A DNA stretch of 64,000 nucleotides from contig CANNGA010000017.1 of the NCBI GenBank assembly GCA_947504035.1, positions 1 to 64,000 on the forward strand. The letters run 5' to 3'. The translations under genes and the position numbers were made by a program. Below, one piece after another: positions 35,541 through 45,059 of the stretch. The stretch comes from an uncultured Flavobacteriaceae bacterium (GTDB lineage: Bacteria > Bacteroidota > Bacteroidia > Flavobacteriales > Flavobacteriaceae). The first letter of the stretch is position 1. The number at the start of each line of letters is the position of its first letter. Below the pieces are notes generated by a model that ran no database searches, was not told the DNA's origin, and saw nothing but the letters and a program-made list of their open reading frames with translations.

Positions 35541-35771
35541 GTGTTTGGACAGCGTAAGCATAAAACATTCAATTATAAACCTAAATATGCAAAGCGTAAA
35601 GAAGAGGCTTCTACAGACGAAGAGACAGCATCTCAAGCCTTTGCGAAAAAGTGGCGTCAACAAACGGGACACAAGGTGCGTATGAAAGGCCTTTTACCTG
35701 TTAGAACCTTGATTTTACTTTTGGTATTATTATTGATCTGCATGTATGTATTAGAAAAAAACTACATGTAA
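35541..35771 (+). CDS. Small basic membrane protein (76 aa)
   Basis: The protein starts at a GTG (VFGQRKHKTFNYKPKY), has a highly basic cytoplasmic first half and one membrane helix at about residues 52-70 (VRTLILLLVLLLICMYV). Similar proteins next to ribH and mutL in flavobacteria are often mislabelled as riboflavin synthase beta subunits because of their neighbour. They have no such activity. It begins a tight run with the next gene and mutL. Function unknown. Confidence 0.75.
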   Translation: MFGQRKHKTFNYKPKYAKRKEEASTDEETASQAFAKKWRQQTGHKVRMKGLLPVRTLILLLVLLLICMYVLEKNYM

Positions 35772-35791
35772 CTTAAAAACGTTTGTAAATT

Positions 35792-36076
35792 ATGGCACGT
35801 ATTAAATTACCAAAAAATAAGAAGTTTAGTTATACACCACGTTATTATGATGATAAAGGCGAAGGCAGTCCTTTTGAAATTAAACATAAATTCGATGAAT
35901 TTAGAAATACTGTAGGTGGGTCTAAAGATCTTAAATCGAAGTTTAATGCCGCTATTAATGATTACAAATACAATCAAGACGAAGCCGCCAATAAGCGTGT
36001 TTTTATTATTATTACAGTATTAGTTATTATTTTTTTATTTATTATTGGTTTCGATTTATCTATTTTCTTTTCGTAA
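35792..36076 (+). CDS. Small basic membrane protein (94 aa)
   Basis: This is related in layout to the previous gene: both open with a Lys/Arg-rich stretch containing a (F/Y)xYxPRY or FNYKPKY motif. Here MARIKLPKNKKFSYTPRYYD precedes a charged middle part and a C-terminal helix (about 73-93, VFIIITVLVIIFLFIIGF). It lies 20 bases after the 76-residue gene and 6 bases before mutL. Function unknown; the pair is conserved in flavobacteria in my experience. Confidence 0.8.
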   Translation: MARIKLPKNKKFSYTPRYYDDKGEGSPFEIKHKFDEFRNTVGGSKDLKSKFNAAINDYKYNQDEAANKRVFIIITVLVIIFLFIIGFDLSIFFS

Positions 36077-36082
36077 TACTAT

Positions 36083-37957
36083 ATGGCAGACATCATACAA
36101 CTTTTACCCGATCATGTTGCAAATCAAATCGCCGCAGGAGAAGTTGTGCAACGGCCAGCTTCAGTAGTTAAAGAGCTTTTAGAGAACGCAATAGATGCTG
36201 GAGCAACTGTTATAAAGTTAATTATAAAAGAGGCAGGCAAAACGCTCATTCAAGTTATCGATAACGGAAAGGGGATGAGTGGTACAGACGCCCGTTTAAG
36301 TTTTGAGCGTCATGCGACGTCCAAAATTAGAAATGCAGAGGATTTATTCCAACTACATACTAAAGGATTTAGAGGTGAAGCCTTGGCCAGTATAGCAGCT
36401 ATAGCTCATGTAGAATTAAAAACAAAACAAGAGCACGACGATGTAGGGACAGCTATCGTTATAGAAGGGAGTAAAGTCACCTCGCAAGACGTGGTTGTAA
36501 CGCCAACAGGAACTGCAATAGCGGTTAAAAACTTGTTTTTTAATATACCAGCACGACGTAATTTTTTAAAATCGAATACGGTAGAATTACGCCATATTAT
36601 AGACGAATTTCATCGCGTAGCCCTTGCCCATCCTAATATTAGTTTTTCATTATACAATAATGGTAGCGAGTCTTTTAATGTGCCCGTTAGTAATTATAGA
36701 CAGCGTATTGTTAATCTTTTTGGCGCCAAAACCAACGAAAAGTTAGTGCCTGTTGAAGAAGATACAGAAGTTTTAAAGATTTCAGGATTTGTTGGGAAGC
36801 CAGAATTCGCAAAAAAAACAAGAGGCGAACAGTATTTTTTTGTCAATAACCGATTTATTAAAAGTGCTTATTTAAATCATGCTATTTTATCGGCTTTTGA
36901 AGGGCTGTTAAAAAGTGGAACGCATCCTAGTTATTTTTTAAACCTATGGGTAGACCCGCAAACTATAGATATTAATATCCATCCCACAAAAACAGAAATT
37001 AAGTTTGATGATGAGCATACCTTGTATGCGATATTACGTTCGGCAACCAAACACAGTTTAGGACAGTTTAATATAGCACCTGTTTTAGATTTTGAGCGTG
37101 ATGCGACTTTAGATACTCCTTACGATTTAAAAAGCACAAGTACAGAAGTACCAAAAATAGAGGTAGACCGTAGTTTTAATCCTTTTGAAATAGCAACACC
37201 ATCACAGCCAACAGGTGGGTCTCGTGGTACCTCTTCAGCATCCTACACTAAAGCACCTTCTACAGACCATTGGGATAGTTTATATGTAGGTTTAGAATCT
37301 AAGGGCACCATGTCACAAACCGATTTTAGCGAAGTTACTTTTGAAAGCGAAGACACTGTAAGTACGTTGTTTGACGAAACAGACACTTCAGAAGCGACAA
37401 GTTCTACATACCAATTACACAATAAATACATTATAAGTGCGATTAAATCGGGCATGTTGGTGATCGATCAACATAGAGCCCACCAGCGTATTTTATACGA
37501 AGATTTTTTAAGAGATATTACAGTAAAAGAAGGGGTAAGCCAACAATTGTTATTTCCTTTAGAGTTGCATTTTTCACAACAAGAATTAGATATTGTAAAG
37601 CAACTGCAACAAGATTTAGAACATACAGGGTTTGTATTTTCCAACCTTACAGACACCTCTTTAGAAATTACGGGCGTTCCTGTTATGGTGCCAGAAAGTG
37701 AAATTTCTATTATCTTAGAACAATTGGTGAGTGATGTCCAAAACGAAGTGCCCGATGCTAATTTTAGCGCGACCGATTTATTGGCTAAATCTATGGCTAA
37801 GAGTTTGGCTATAAAAACAGGACAGTCTTTACAAAAAGACGAACAAGAACATATTGTTAACAAGTTATTTGCATGTAAAGAACCTAATGTATCTCCTGCC
37901 AATAGGGTAACATTTATTACTGTAGGTGTAGATGAGCTAGATAAAAAATTCATATAA
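36083..37957 (+). CDS. mutL: DNA mismatch repair protein MutL
   Basis: The 624-residue protein has a GHKL ATPase domain (NQIAAGEVVQRPASVVKELL, DNGKGM, TKGFRGEALASIA) and the ribosomal S5-like second domain. A low-complexity linker follows (about 345-440). The C-terminal dimer domain has DQHRAHQRILYE where endonuclease-type MutL has DQHAxxExxxxE, so Arg and Gln replace Ala and Glu. The protein ends soon after FACKEPNVSPANR, without a CPHGRP-type zinc motif. It therefore may lack, or have an altered, nicking activity. Confidence 0.96.
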   Translation: MADIIQLLPDHVANQIAAGEVVQRPASVVKELLENAIDAGATVIKLIIKEAGKTLIQVIDNGKGMSGTDARLSFERHATSKIRNAEDLFQLHTKGFRGEALASIAAIAHVELKTKQEHDDVGTAIVIEGSKVTSQDVVVTPTGTAIAVKNLFFNIPARRNFLKSNTVELRHIIDEFHRVALAHPNISFSLYNNGSESFNVPVSNYRQRIVNLFGAKTNEKLVPVEEDTEVLKISGFVGKPEFAKKTRGEQYFFVNNRFIKSAYLNHAILSAFEGLLKSGTHPSYFLNLWVDPQTIDINIHPTKTEIKFDDEHTLYAILRSATKHSLGQFNIAPVLDFERDATLDTPYDLKSTSTEVPKIEVDRSFNPFEIATPSQPTGGSRGTSSASYTKAPSTDHWDSLYVGLESKGTMSQTDFSEVTFESEDTVSTLFDETDTSEATSSTYQLHNKYIISAIKSGMLVIDQHRAHQRILYEDFLRDITVKEGVSQQLLFPLELHFSQQELDIVKQLQQDLEHTGFVFSNLTDTSLEITGVPVMVPESEISIILEQLVSDVQNEVPDANFSATDLLAKSMAKSLAIKTGQSLQKDEQEHIVNKLFACKEPNVSPANRVTFITVGVDELDKKFI

Positions 37958-37960
37958 ATT

Positions 37961-38800
37961 ATGATGCGAATTACCGAAACAGTAAAGCACCTTATTATCA
38001 TCAATGTATTAATGTTTATAGGAACATTAGCGATAGGAAACGGTATGTTTTACGAATGGTTTGCGATGCATTTTCCAAAAAACGACAGTTTTCAATTTTG
38101 GCAAATTTTTACGCACATGTTTATGCATGGCGGAGCAGACATAAATAATTTAAGCATTTCACATTTATTATTTAATATGTTCGCGTTGTGGATGTTTGGA
38201 TCTTCGGTAGAACAGGTCTTAGGCGCAAAGCGTTTTATATTTATTTATATTTCGGCAGGATTAGGTGCCGTAGCTTTACAAGTGGCTTATCATTACTATG
38301 ATTTTTATACAGTATATCAAACCATAGCCGATTTAAACATAGATAATGAATTGCTTAATAAAATCATATCCATAGACGCTAGAGATGGTATATACATAAA
38401 AGGCGAACTTTTAAGTGAAGGTTTATTCCCTTTATTGCAAGAATACGGCATAAGTTCCGACCTTATAGATAAAGAGGTGTTTAAAGCGTTATTTGATCTC
38501 AATATTATTGCAAGAAGCACCATGGTAGGTGCCTCAGGGTGTATTATGGGAATTATGGCTGCTTTTGGAATGATGAACCCTAATGCAGAATTGATGATGA
38601 TTTTTTTACCCATCCCCATTAAAGCGAAGTATTTTATTCCAGGTATTATTATATTAGATTTAGTTTCTGGTATTTCAGGACATTCGTTTTTCAGTCCAAG
38701 TAATACAGCGCATTTTGCTCACGTAGGTGGTGCTATTACAGGCTTTTTAATGATGTGGTATTGGAAAAAAACGCAGTTTAATAGAAACCGTTGGAACTAA
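37961..38800 (+). CDS. Rhomboid-family intramembrane serine protease
   Basis: The 279-residue membrane protein has about six helices. The Ser motif is VGASGCIMG (GxSG) and the catalytic His is in AHFAHVGGAITG. HMFMHGG and HLLFNMFALWMFG are the conserved N-terminal rhomboid segments. An insertion of about 70 residues between helices (YQTIADLNIDNELL to IIARS) is not membrane-like. Rhomboids cut membrane proteins within the bilayer; substrates are not known here. It follows mutL by 3 bases, and its stop overlaps the start of the next rhomboid gene. Confidence 0.92.
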   Translation: MMRITETVKHLIIINVLMFIGTLAIGNGMFYEWFAMHFPKNDSFQFWQIFTHMFMHGGADINNLSISHLLFNMFALWMFGSSVEQVLGAKRFIFIYISAGLGAVALQVAYHYYDFYTVYQTIADLNIDNELLNKIISIDARDGIYIKGELLSEGLFPLLQEYGISSDLIDKEVFKALFDLNIIARSTMVGASGCIMGIMAAFGMMNPNAELMMIFLPIPIKAKYFIPGIIILDLVSGISGHSFFSPSNTAHFAHVGGAITGFLMMWYWKKTQFNRNRWN

Positions 38801-39645
38801 TGACAACGCTTAATCAAGATTTAAAAGAAAAACTTTCCCGCTTAAACGTGCTGGAAAAACTTATAGTAGTAAACGTTGCTGTTTTTTTAATAGGTTTACT
38901 CGTAACACCGCTATTAGGTTGGTTTGAATTGTCTAGTGTTTTCGGGACTTATCTTACTTCGCCTTGGACTATTATTACTTATGCGTTTGTACATTACGAT
39001 TTTATCCATTTAGGCTTAAACATGCTTTGGCTTTATTTTATAGCCCGTATGTTTCTTAATTTATTTTCGCCTAAAATGGCCTTAAATATTTATTTTTTAG
39101 GAGCCATAATGGGAGGTGTGTTTTACCTGTTGTTTTATGGGTTTTTACCTAAAAGTCAAATGGGAGCCCCTTTAGTAGGTGCTTCTGCTTCTATAAGAGC
39201 CTTACTTATATTTCTATGTGCGTATATGCCCAAACAAGAGGTACGGGTATTTACCTTTAATTTAAAACTCTGGTATATTGGTGCTGCGATTGCAGCTATA
39301 GATGTTTTGAATCTTTTTGGAGCCAATGGAGGTGGAAGTTTGGCGCATCTTGGAGGTGTGGCCTTAGGCTATGTTTATGCAAAACAGCTCACAAAAGGTC
39401 AGGATATTGGTAAAGGATTTGAAGGTATTGCAGACCGTCTAGCGAGTCTCTTTACATTTAAAAAGAAGAGCCCCTTAAAAACGGTACACAAAAATAAAAG
39501 TAAAGTAGGCGGGTATGCCAAAGCCGACTTTGACCAGTTTAGCAACCAAAAAAAAATAGATATTATTTTAGATAAAATAGGTAAAAGCGGCTATGAAAGT
39601 TTAACATCTGAAGAAAAAGAACTTTTATTTAGAGCTGGAAAATAG
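38800..39645 (+). CDS. Rhomboid-family protein with variant Ser motif
   Basis: The 281-residue protein begins at the ATG overlapping the previous stop (TAATG). It has HYDFIHLGLNMLWLYFIARMF, a helix with GASASIRALLIF in place of the usual GxSG, and the catalytic-His helix SLAHLGGVALGYVYAKQ. A soluble basic C-terminal tail of about 80 residues ends in a DKIGKSGYESLTSEEKELL motif, seen in many Bacteroidota rhomboids. The Ser is present but the following Gly is Ala, so activity is likely but not certain. It is co-transcribed with the first rhomboid. Confidence 0.9.
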   Translation: MTTLNQDLKEKLSRLNVLEKLIVVNVAVFLIGLLVTPLLGWFELSSVFGTYLTSPWTIITYAFVHYDFIHLGLNMLWLYFIARMFLNLFSPKMALNIYFLGAIMGGVFYLLFYGFLPKSQMGAPLVGASASIRALLIFLCAYMPKQEVRVFTFNLKLWYIGAAIAAIDVLNLFGANGGGSLAHLGGVALGYVYAKQLTKGQDIGKGFEGIADRLASLFTFKKKSPLKTVHKNKSKVGGYAKADFDQFSNQKKIDIILDKIGKSGYESLTSEEKELLFRAGK

Positions 39646-39684
39646 GATGAATCGTTAAAGGTCTTAAAACCGAAATAGAAGTAT

Positions 39685-40713
39685 ATGAAAAACCTAAAAT
39701 TCTTTGATAAACTGCTTTGGCTGGTCAATAGAATAGTAGCTGTACTTCTATTATTATCCTATATATTGCCTTTTTTACCCCCAAAGGCATTTTCTGTGTT
39801 ATCGGTTTTAAGTTTGGGAAGTGTATTACTTATCGTAACTAATGTTCTCTTTTTTCTATATTGGTTGGTTAAGCTAAAACGACAGTTCATATTATCTCTT
39901 GGTGTTCTAGTGATTGGGTATGTGGCATTTGGCTCATTATATAAATTGTCTTCTAGCACGCAAAACACAGTCCCAGCGCATACGTTTAAGGTTATGAGCT
40001 ATAATGTAAGGCTGTTTAATGTTTACAATTGGTTTTCAGAACCAGGGATAGAAACTCAAATCGTAGATCTTTTAAAAACAGAGGCTCCAGATGTACTTAG
40101 CCTTCAAGAATACCACCCTCATAAAAATGTAGACCTTTCTTTTTTTAAATACAAATACGAAAAATTATCTGGGAAGAAAACCAAATATGGACAAGCGATA
40201 TTCTCTAAATTTCCAATTATAAATTCAGGATCTATAACGTTTCCAAACACATCTAACAATGCCATTTATGCAGATATTGTTATGAATGCAGATACCATAA
40301 GGGTATATAACATGCACTTAGAATCCATGCGTATCGATCCTAAAATAGAGAATTTAAGCAAAGAAGAGTCCGAACGCTTGTTTAAACGTATCGGCAAAAC
40401 GTTTAAAATGCAGCAGTCTCAAGCAGAGTTATTCTTAGAACATAAAGCACAGTGTCCTTATAAAATGGTGATTTGTGGTGATTTTAATAATACGGCATTT
40501 TCATATGTTTATAGACAGTTGAAAGGCGAATTAAATGATGCTTTTGATGAAGCTGGTAGCGGTTTTGGACGTACCTACGATTTTAAATTCTTTCCTGTCC
40601 GTATCGATTTTATATTTACCGATCCAGCTTTTCAAGTCCATAAATTTAAGACATACAACGCACATTACTCCGATCATTATCCTATTATGACGCGTTTAGA
40701 GCTTGCTAATTAG
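39685..40713 (+). CDS. Membrane-anchored endonuclease/exonuclease/phosphatase-family protein
   Basis: The 342-residue protein has three N-terminal membrane helices (about 14-90). An EEP-fold domain follows, with MSYNVRLFN, the metal-binding Glu of DVLSLQEYHP, VICGDFNNTAFSYVYR and a C-terminal HYSDHYPI. These are the residues for metal-dependent phosphodiester or phosphate cleavage. Whether the substrate is DNA, lipid or sugar phosphate cannot be read. It follows the rhomboid pair on the same strand. Confidence 0.9.
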   Translation: MKNLKFFDKLLWLVNRIVAVLLLLSYILPFLPPKAFSVLSVLSLGSVLLIVTNVLFFLYWLVKLKRQFILSLGVLVIGYVAFGSLYKLSSSTQNTVPAHTFKVMSYNVRLFNVYNWFSEPGIETQIVDLLKTEAPDVLSLQEYHPHKNVDLSFFKYKYEKLSGKKTKYGQAIFSKFPIINSGSITFPNTSNNAIYADIVMNADTIRVYNMHLESMRIDPKIENLSKEESERLFKRIGKTFKMQQSQAELFLEHKAQCPYKMVICGDFNNTAFSYVYRQLKGELNDAFDEAGSGFGRTYDFKFFPVRIDFIFTDPAFQVHKFKTYNAHYSDHYPIMTRLELAN

Positions 40714-40882
40714 AGGTTTAGGTCTGTGAAAAGTTAGCAGAATAGACCCTAGATTAGGAGGTTATTTGTATATTTATACGTAATAAAATTAGACCTAAAC
40801 CTACTTTAGAATAGTATTAACACATGATTTTATAGCATTATGTAACGGTTATGGTGGTGCATACAACTATTTATGACAAGTT

Positions 40883-40893
40883 GTGTTAACCTT
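40883..40893 (+). promoter_or_regulatory. GTGTTAACCTT motif upstream of the CHAT-locus lipoprotein
   Basis: The same 11 bases occur at 45687-45697 upstream of another gene of the locus, and TGTTAACCTT occurs inverted before the sigma gene. Sixteen bases after AACCTT there is TTAACC. It could be the -35 element of an ECF-type promoter or a binding site for another regulator. Confidence 0.4.
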
Positions 40894-40941
40894 CAACACT
40901 AAGAGTGTATTAACCAGTAATTAAATTAAAAACATAATATT

Positions 40942-41583
40942 ATGAAACTAAATTTTTTACCAGTAGTATTGCTTGCTTTAACATTGTTAAGTGCCACGCA
41001 ATGTAAAGATTCCGAAAAAGGGAAGCCCATCGAGGAGAAGGAGACAAAGATGACGGTAGCAAACACTGTATTTTTATCTAATTTTCATGCATTTCACTTA
41101 GAAGAAACTGTAGCGTTAGAGGCAAAGGCCTTAGCTCAAATTGAAAAACAGTTACTCGATACGCCTAATGCTAATGATTTACTAGGAAAGCAATTAAAAT
41201 TAAAAAGCAGTATTAAAGCCTTGGGAACTCAAAAACTGGAATTAGCAAAAGTAGGAGAAACCTTTAGAGGCTTTCCTGGAATTCCTAGACCTCCAATACC
41301 TCAGCCTTGTCGTAGTGACAGAAGTGCTTGTATGCCTATTCCTTTTAACCATATAATAATACCACGTAGTTATAAAGCATTAGAGATTGTGTTTAAAGAC
41401 AGAGCCACAGGTAAACCTCTTGAAAATATAGGCTTAGATGAATTTACACCACTTCCTGAAGACGATAACTTTTCTGTGGCTAAAGTAGATGCTTTTAAAG
41501 GCGAATTTACTATGGACGTACATGCTTTATTCGAAAATGGTAAAACAATGGATTATACACTCAATGGCGCTATTTCAAATTAA
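40942..41583 (+). CDS. Lipoprotein of the CHAT locus (213 aa)
   Basis: I do not recognise the family. The signal peptide MKLNFLPVVLLALTLLSATQCKD contains a lipobox-like ATQC, with Cys as the likely lipidation site. The mature part has a helical segment (residues 55-105), then a Pro-rich patch (FPGIPRPPIPQPC) with two nearby Cys residues, then a strand-rich end (ALEIVFKDRATGKPLENIG). It lies directly upstream of the TPR-CHAT gene on the same strand, with 19 bases between, so the two are likely one transcript. Confidence 0.8.
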   Translation: MKLNFLPVVLLALTLLSATQCKDSEKGKPIEEKETKMTVANTVFLSNFHAFHLEETVALEAKALAQIEKQLLDTPNANDLLGKQLKLKSSIKALGTQKLELAKVGETFRGFPGIPRPPIPQPCRSDRSACMPIPFNHIIIPRSYKALEIVFKDRATGKPLENIGLDEFTPLPEDDNFSVAKVDAFKGEFTMDVHALFENGKTMDYTLNGAISN

Positions 41584-41602
41584 TACTTTGATTAAATATA
41601 GT

Positions 41603-44350
41603 ATGACGTTTTTAGGTATTGCATTTATGTGTGGTACATTAGAAGCACAAAATCCAGATCATAACAATGATCTGGATTTTTATTACAACAAAGCATATCA
41701 ACATTTTTATACGCACAAAGATTCGGCTTATTTTTATTTTGATGAGGTCAAGCAAATCGCGGCTAAAACACATGAGGTCGATTATTTTATACAGACACTT
41801 ATCAGTGAAAATTGGGCAGCCAACTACCATTACGATTTAGAGATCGTAGCCGAAAATTTAAAACACTTGGACTCTGTGTTAACTGTAGAGAAAAACTATA
41901 TCAATGCAAGTCCCGAAAAATCGTATTATGTAACGAGTATACTGTACTCTCATGCTTTAAATAATTATGAATTGGGCAATTATACAAATGCATTACAGCT
42001 ATTTGAAGATTGTATGAATGCTATAGAATTAGAGCAAACCTTTCGTTCTGATGAAAGCGTATTTGGTATTTACACCTCTGCCATAAATTTTATAGCTCGA
42101 ATGCATATCGATGAGGCAAAATACAGCCTTGCCAAACATTTTTTAGATAAAGGGTTACGCTTGTGCGAAACGAGCAAGTTTGATACCCTACGTTATAAAA
42201 ACACAGCATACACCCTCTTATCGCGTTTGTACGATAAGAAAGGACGCTATCAGGACGCCAATACTATGTTGTATCGTGTTTTAAGAACCAACGTAAAAGA
42301 GGCGAACACCACCAATAGAATCATTTCTAATTATGAAGGTATTGTAACAAACCACATTAAATTATCTCAGAATGACAGCGCGGCGTACTATCTCAAAAAA
42401 ATGAAAACTTACCTTAGCGCGGGGCACCCTTTTAAGTACAAATACAGTATAGCGCAGTCAGCGTTATTTAATGCAGAAGGCCACTACGATAGCGCTAGTT
42501 TGGCGCTGCATAAAGCATTAGAACACCTTAGAGCACAACACGGTAAATCGCATAATACTATTGCAGAAGTCTACATGAGTTTAGGACGTTTGGATAGCAC
42601 GTATAAGCATGTCGAGGGCGCTTTAAATTATTATGAGTTGGCCGCAGACGAGGTGTCAAAAGATACTTTACGCACGGCAATACAACGCACGACGAAATTT
42701 AAAGCCCTAAAAGCCAAGTCGGCATTACTGCTTAAGGAGAACCGCTATAAAGAGGTCTTGATAAGTGCTAAGGCAGCAATAGGTATTTTAGACCATTTAA
42801 AACCAACATTTAAAAATACTACAGATAAGTTGTTTTTAATAGAAACGGCATATCCTGTGTTTGAATCGGGTATTGAAGCCGCCTACCAATTGTACCTAGA
42901 GACCCAGAACGAAAATTATTTCGACACCGCATTTTACCTCTTAGAGAAAAGTAAAAGTGTCTTGTTATTAGAAGCGCTGCTTAATGCAAAGGCTACCGCT
43001 TATGGTACTATACCCAATGAAATTTTAAAAGAGGAAAAACTTTTGAAAAGTAAGATCTTACATTTAGAAAAGCAATTAAATAAACAAGCGTCTACAGCTT
43101 TAGAAGATGCATTATTTACAGCAGCATCTAAATACCGTCAACTTATTTCAAATGTAGAAGCCAATTATAAAGCCTATTACGATTTGAAATATACGACTAA
43201 AGTGACATCTACAGCACAATTACAAGAGGGGCTAGAAGCAGACGAAGGTCTCGTGTCTTATTTTTATGGAAAATCTGCGCTATACGGGCTGTTTGTTAGT
43301 AGCAAAGGCAAAAGGAGTATTAAAATTCCCCTTGAGGTAGCCACAGAGCAGCTGTTTCAAACGTTTCAAAATACGATAAGCACCCCTAGATCTAATGAAG
43401 CGGCTTTGCACAAGATTTCTTTTCAAGTATTTGAAAAAGTATTAGCGCCAGTGCTTAAAGACCATAATGTCCGCCATCTTAGTATCATTCCAGATGGTAT
43501 TTTAAATTATATACCGTTTTCAAGTTTAAATACATCTAAGACAGAGCTAAGGTACTTGCTAGAGGATTATACAGTGCGTTATGGTAATTCTGTAACGACC
43601 TTATTCGAATTACAACAGCATACAAACCATAACGGTAAGGTGCTGAGTTATGCGCCAAGTTTTACAAACAAAGACACAGGACTCCTACCACTGGCACATA
43701 ATGCCGAAGAGTCTAAGGTGATTTCGAATTATTTTACTACAGATACTTATACAGGAGACGCGGCAAGTTTAGCACATTTTAACGCGCATGCCATGCCTTA
43801 TCATATGATACATTTTGCAACACATGCTATTTTTGATGCCGATAACTCTGAATATTCATTTTTAGCATTTACGGCTCAAGATAGCACTAAGACCAAGCCA
43901 CATTTGCTCTATATTAAAGATTTGTATACTTTAAAGTTAAATGCCAATTTGATTACCCTTAGTGCTTGCCAAAGTGGTATAGGGGTCTTAAAACGGGGAG
44001 AAGGGCTACTAAGTTTAGCTCGTGGATTTTATTTTAGTGGCGCTAAAAGTATAGCGAGTACTTTATGGAATATCAACGATGCTTCGTCTGCCCAACTGAT
44101 GGCTCATTTTTATAAGGCACTCGCTAAAGGTCATACCAAACCCGCTGCTTTGCAAACTGCGAAATTGGAATTTTTAAAGCAGTACAAAGGAACAGCCTTG
44201 ACACACCCGTATTATTGGTCAGGATTTACATTATCAGGAAATAAATCTCCTGTAGTAGCAGTACGCACCTCTTATAATTGGTGGATTTTAGTAGGGATGG
44301 CTGCCCTTTTGGGTATTGTTCGATGGATAAGGAAAACAACGTCGTCATAA
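41603..44350 (+). CDS. TPR-CHAT protein, caspase-like protease candidate
   Basis: With the start at 41603 the protein has 915 residues; an in-frame ATG at 41564 would overlap the lipoprotein gene. A hydrophobic N-terminus (MTFLGIAFMCGTLEAQ) looks like a signal peptide. About residues 60-460 are TPR-type helix pairs. From about 600 to 880 is a CHAT domain, a clan-CD caspase relative, with the catalytic pair His741 (HFATHAIFD) and Cys789 (LSACQSGIG). A single membrane helix near the C-terminus (WWILVGMAALLGIVRWIR) would hold the protease in the periplasm. It is convergent, with a 6-base overlap, with the anti-sigma-like gene. Relatives in type III-E CRISPR cleave a partner that controls a sigma factor. 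Confidence 0.92.
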   Translation: MTFLGIAFMCGTLEAQNPDHNNDLDFYYNKAYQHFYTHKDSAYFYFDEVKQIAAKTHEVDYFIQTLISENWAANYHYDLEIVAENLKHLDSVLTVEKNYINASPEKSYYVTSILYSHALNNYELGNYTNALQLFEDCMNAIELEQTFRSDESVFGIYTSAINFIARMHIDEAKYSLAKHFLDKGLRLCETSKFDTLRYKNTAYTLLSRLYDKKGRYQDANTMLYRVLRTNVKEANTTNRIISNYEGIVTNHIKLSQNDSAAYYLKKMKTYLSAGHPFKYKYSIAQSALFNAEGHYDSASLALHKALEHLRAQHGKSHNTIAEVYMSLGRLDSTYKHVEGALNYYELAADEVSKDTLRTAIQRTTKFKALKAKSALLLKENRYKEVLISAKAAIGILDHLKPTFKNTTDKLFLIETAYPVFESGIEAAYQLYLETQNENYFDTAFYLLEKSKSVLLLEALLNAKATAYGTIPNEILKEEKLLKSKILHLEKQLNKQASTALEDALFTAASKYRQLISNVEANYKAYYDLKYTTKVTSTAQLQEGLEADEGLVSYFYGKSALYGLFVSSKGKRSIKIPLEVATEQLFQTFQNTISTPRSNEAALHKISFQVFEKVLAPVLKDHNVRHLSIIPDGILNYIPFSSLNTSKTELRYLLEDYTVRYGNSVTTLFELQQHTNHNGKVLSYAPSFTNKDTGLLPLAHNAEESKVISNYFTTDTYTGDAASLAHFNAHAMPYHMIHFATHAIFDADNSEYSFLAFTAQDSTKTKPHLLYIKDLYTLKLNANLITLSACQSGIGVLKRGEGLLSLARGFYFSGAKSIASTLWNINDASSAQLMAHFYKALAKGHTKPAALQTAKLEFLKQYKGTALTHPYYWSGFTLSGNKSPVVAVRTSYNWWILVGMAALLGIVRWIRKTTSS

Positions 44351-45058
44351 GACCTCTAAAAGTTGCTGTGCTTCGTCTTTTTTATAATCATATTTTGAAA
44401 TTAATGCCTTTAAATGCCGTTTGGCGGTAATGGGGTCTTTTTGATGTAAATAGATTAATGCAAGGTACCAGTGTGCCTGTGCTGCATAGCGTCCATTGTT
44501 ATTGCATTCCGTTTCTAATAAAGGCAGTGCTTTTTGAGGTTGTTCTAAGCCTAAAAATGTTTGGGCTTTGTAGAAGTTCACATAAGCTGCATCTAATTGT
44601 TCTAGATTCTGTAAGGCATCTGTATAGGCTTTACTTTCGTATGCTAAAAAGGCGCGCCGTGCTATCGTATTTAAGCTGTCTCCTCTTGTAATAGGGTAGG
44701 CTGTATTAGGATATATCTTAAAATGCGTGGCATAGAGTTTATCGTAGTTTACCGTATTGAAAAACGTAGTATACCCCAACCAAGAGGTGCTTACGAGTAT
44801 AAGGATGGCAGCGGCAACCTTCCCATAGAAAAGTGGTTTTAGCACCTTTTTTTGGGGCATACGTTCTGCTTCAAAAGCGTTTAACTTGGCTTTTAGAGTG
44901 TCGTTATGTGTCGCCGTAATGGCCGCTTTTAAATTTTCTTCATACGCTAACTGTACTTTGAATTCGGGGTCGCGCTCCAAGCGTAAATTGAATTCCGCCT
45001 CTAAATCAGGCGTTAATGTGTTAGAGAAATAGTGGTATAATAAATCCGAATTGGTCAT
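44345..45058 (-). CDS. Anti-sigma-like membrane protein with TPR repeats
   Basis: The 237-residue protein has a cytoplasmic N-terminus (DLLYHYFSNTLTPDLEAEFN and LERDPEF) of the type found in anti-sigma factors, where such a short acidic helix pair binds the sigma factor. One membrane helix spans about residues 80-100. The periplasmic C-terminus has TPR-like helices (ALQNLEQLDAAYVNFYKAQTF, AAQAHWYLALIYLHQ). It lies 1 base after the ECF sigma gene. The architecture, a cytoplasmic sigma-binding part, one helix and a periplasmic protein-interaction part, suits a sensor cut by proteolysis. Sigma binding is inferred. Confidence 0.82.
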   Translation of the reverse strand: MTNSDLLYHYFSNTLTPDLEAEFNLRLERDPEFKVQLAYEENLKAAITATHNDTLKAKLNAFEAERMPQKKVLKPLFYGKVAAAILILVSTSWLGYTTFFNTVNYDKLYATHFKIYPNTAYPITRGDSLNTIARRAFLAYESKAYTDALQNLEQLDAAYVNFYKAQTFLGLEQPQKALPLLETECNNNGRYAAQAHWYLALIYLHQKDPITAKRHLKALISKYDYKKDEAQQLLEVL

Positions 45059-45059
45059 T

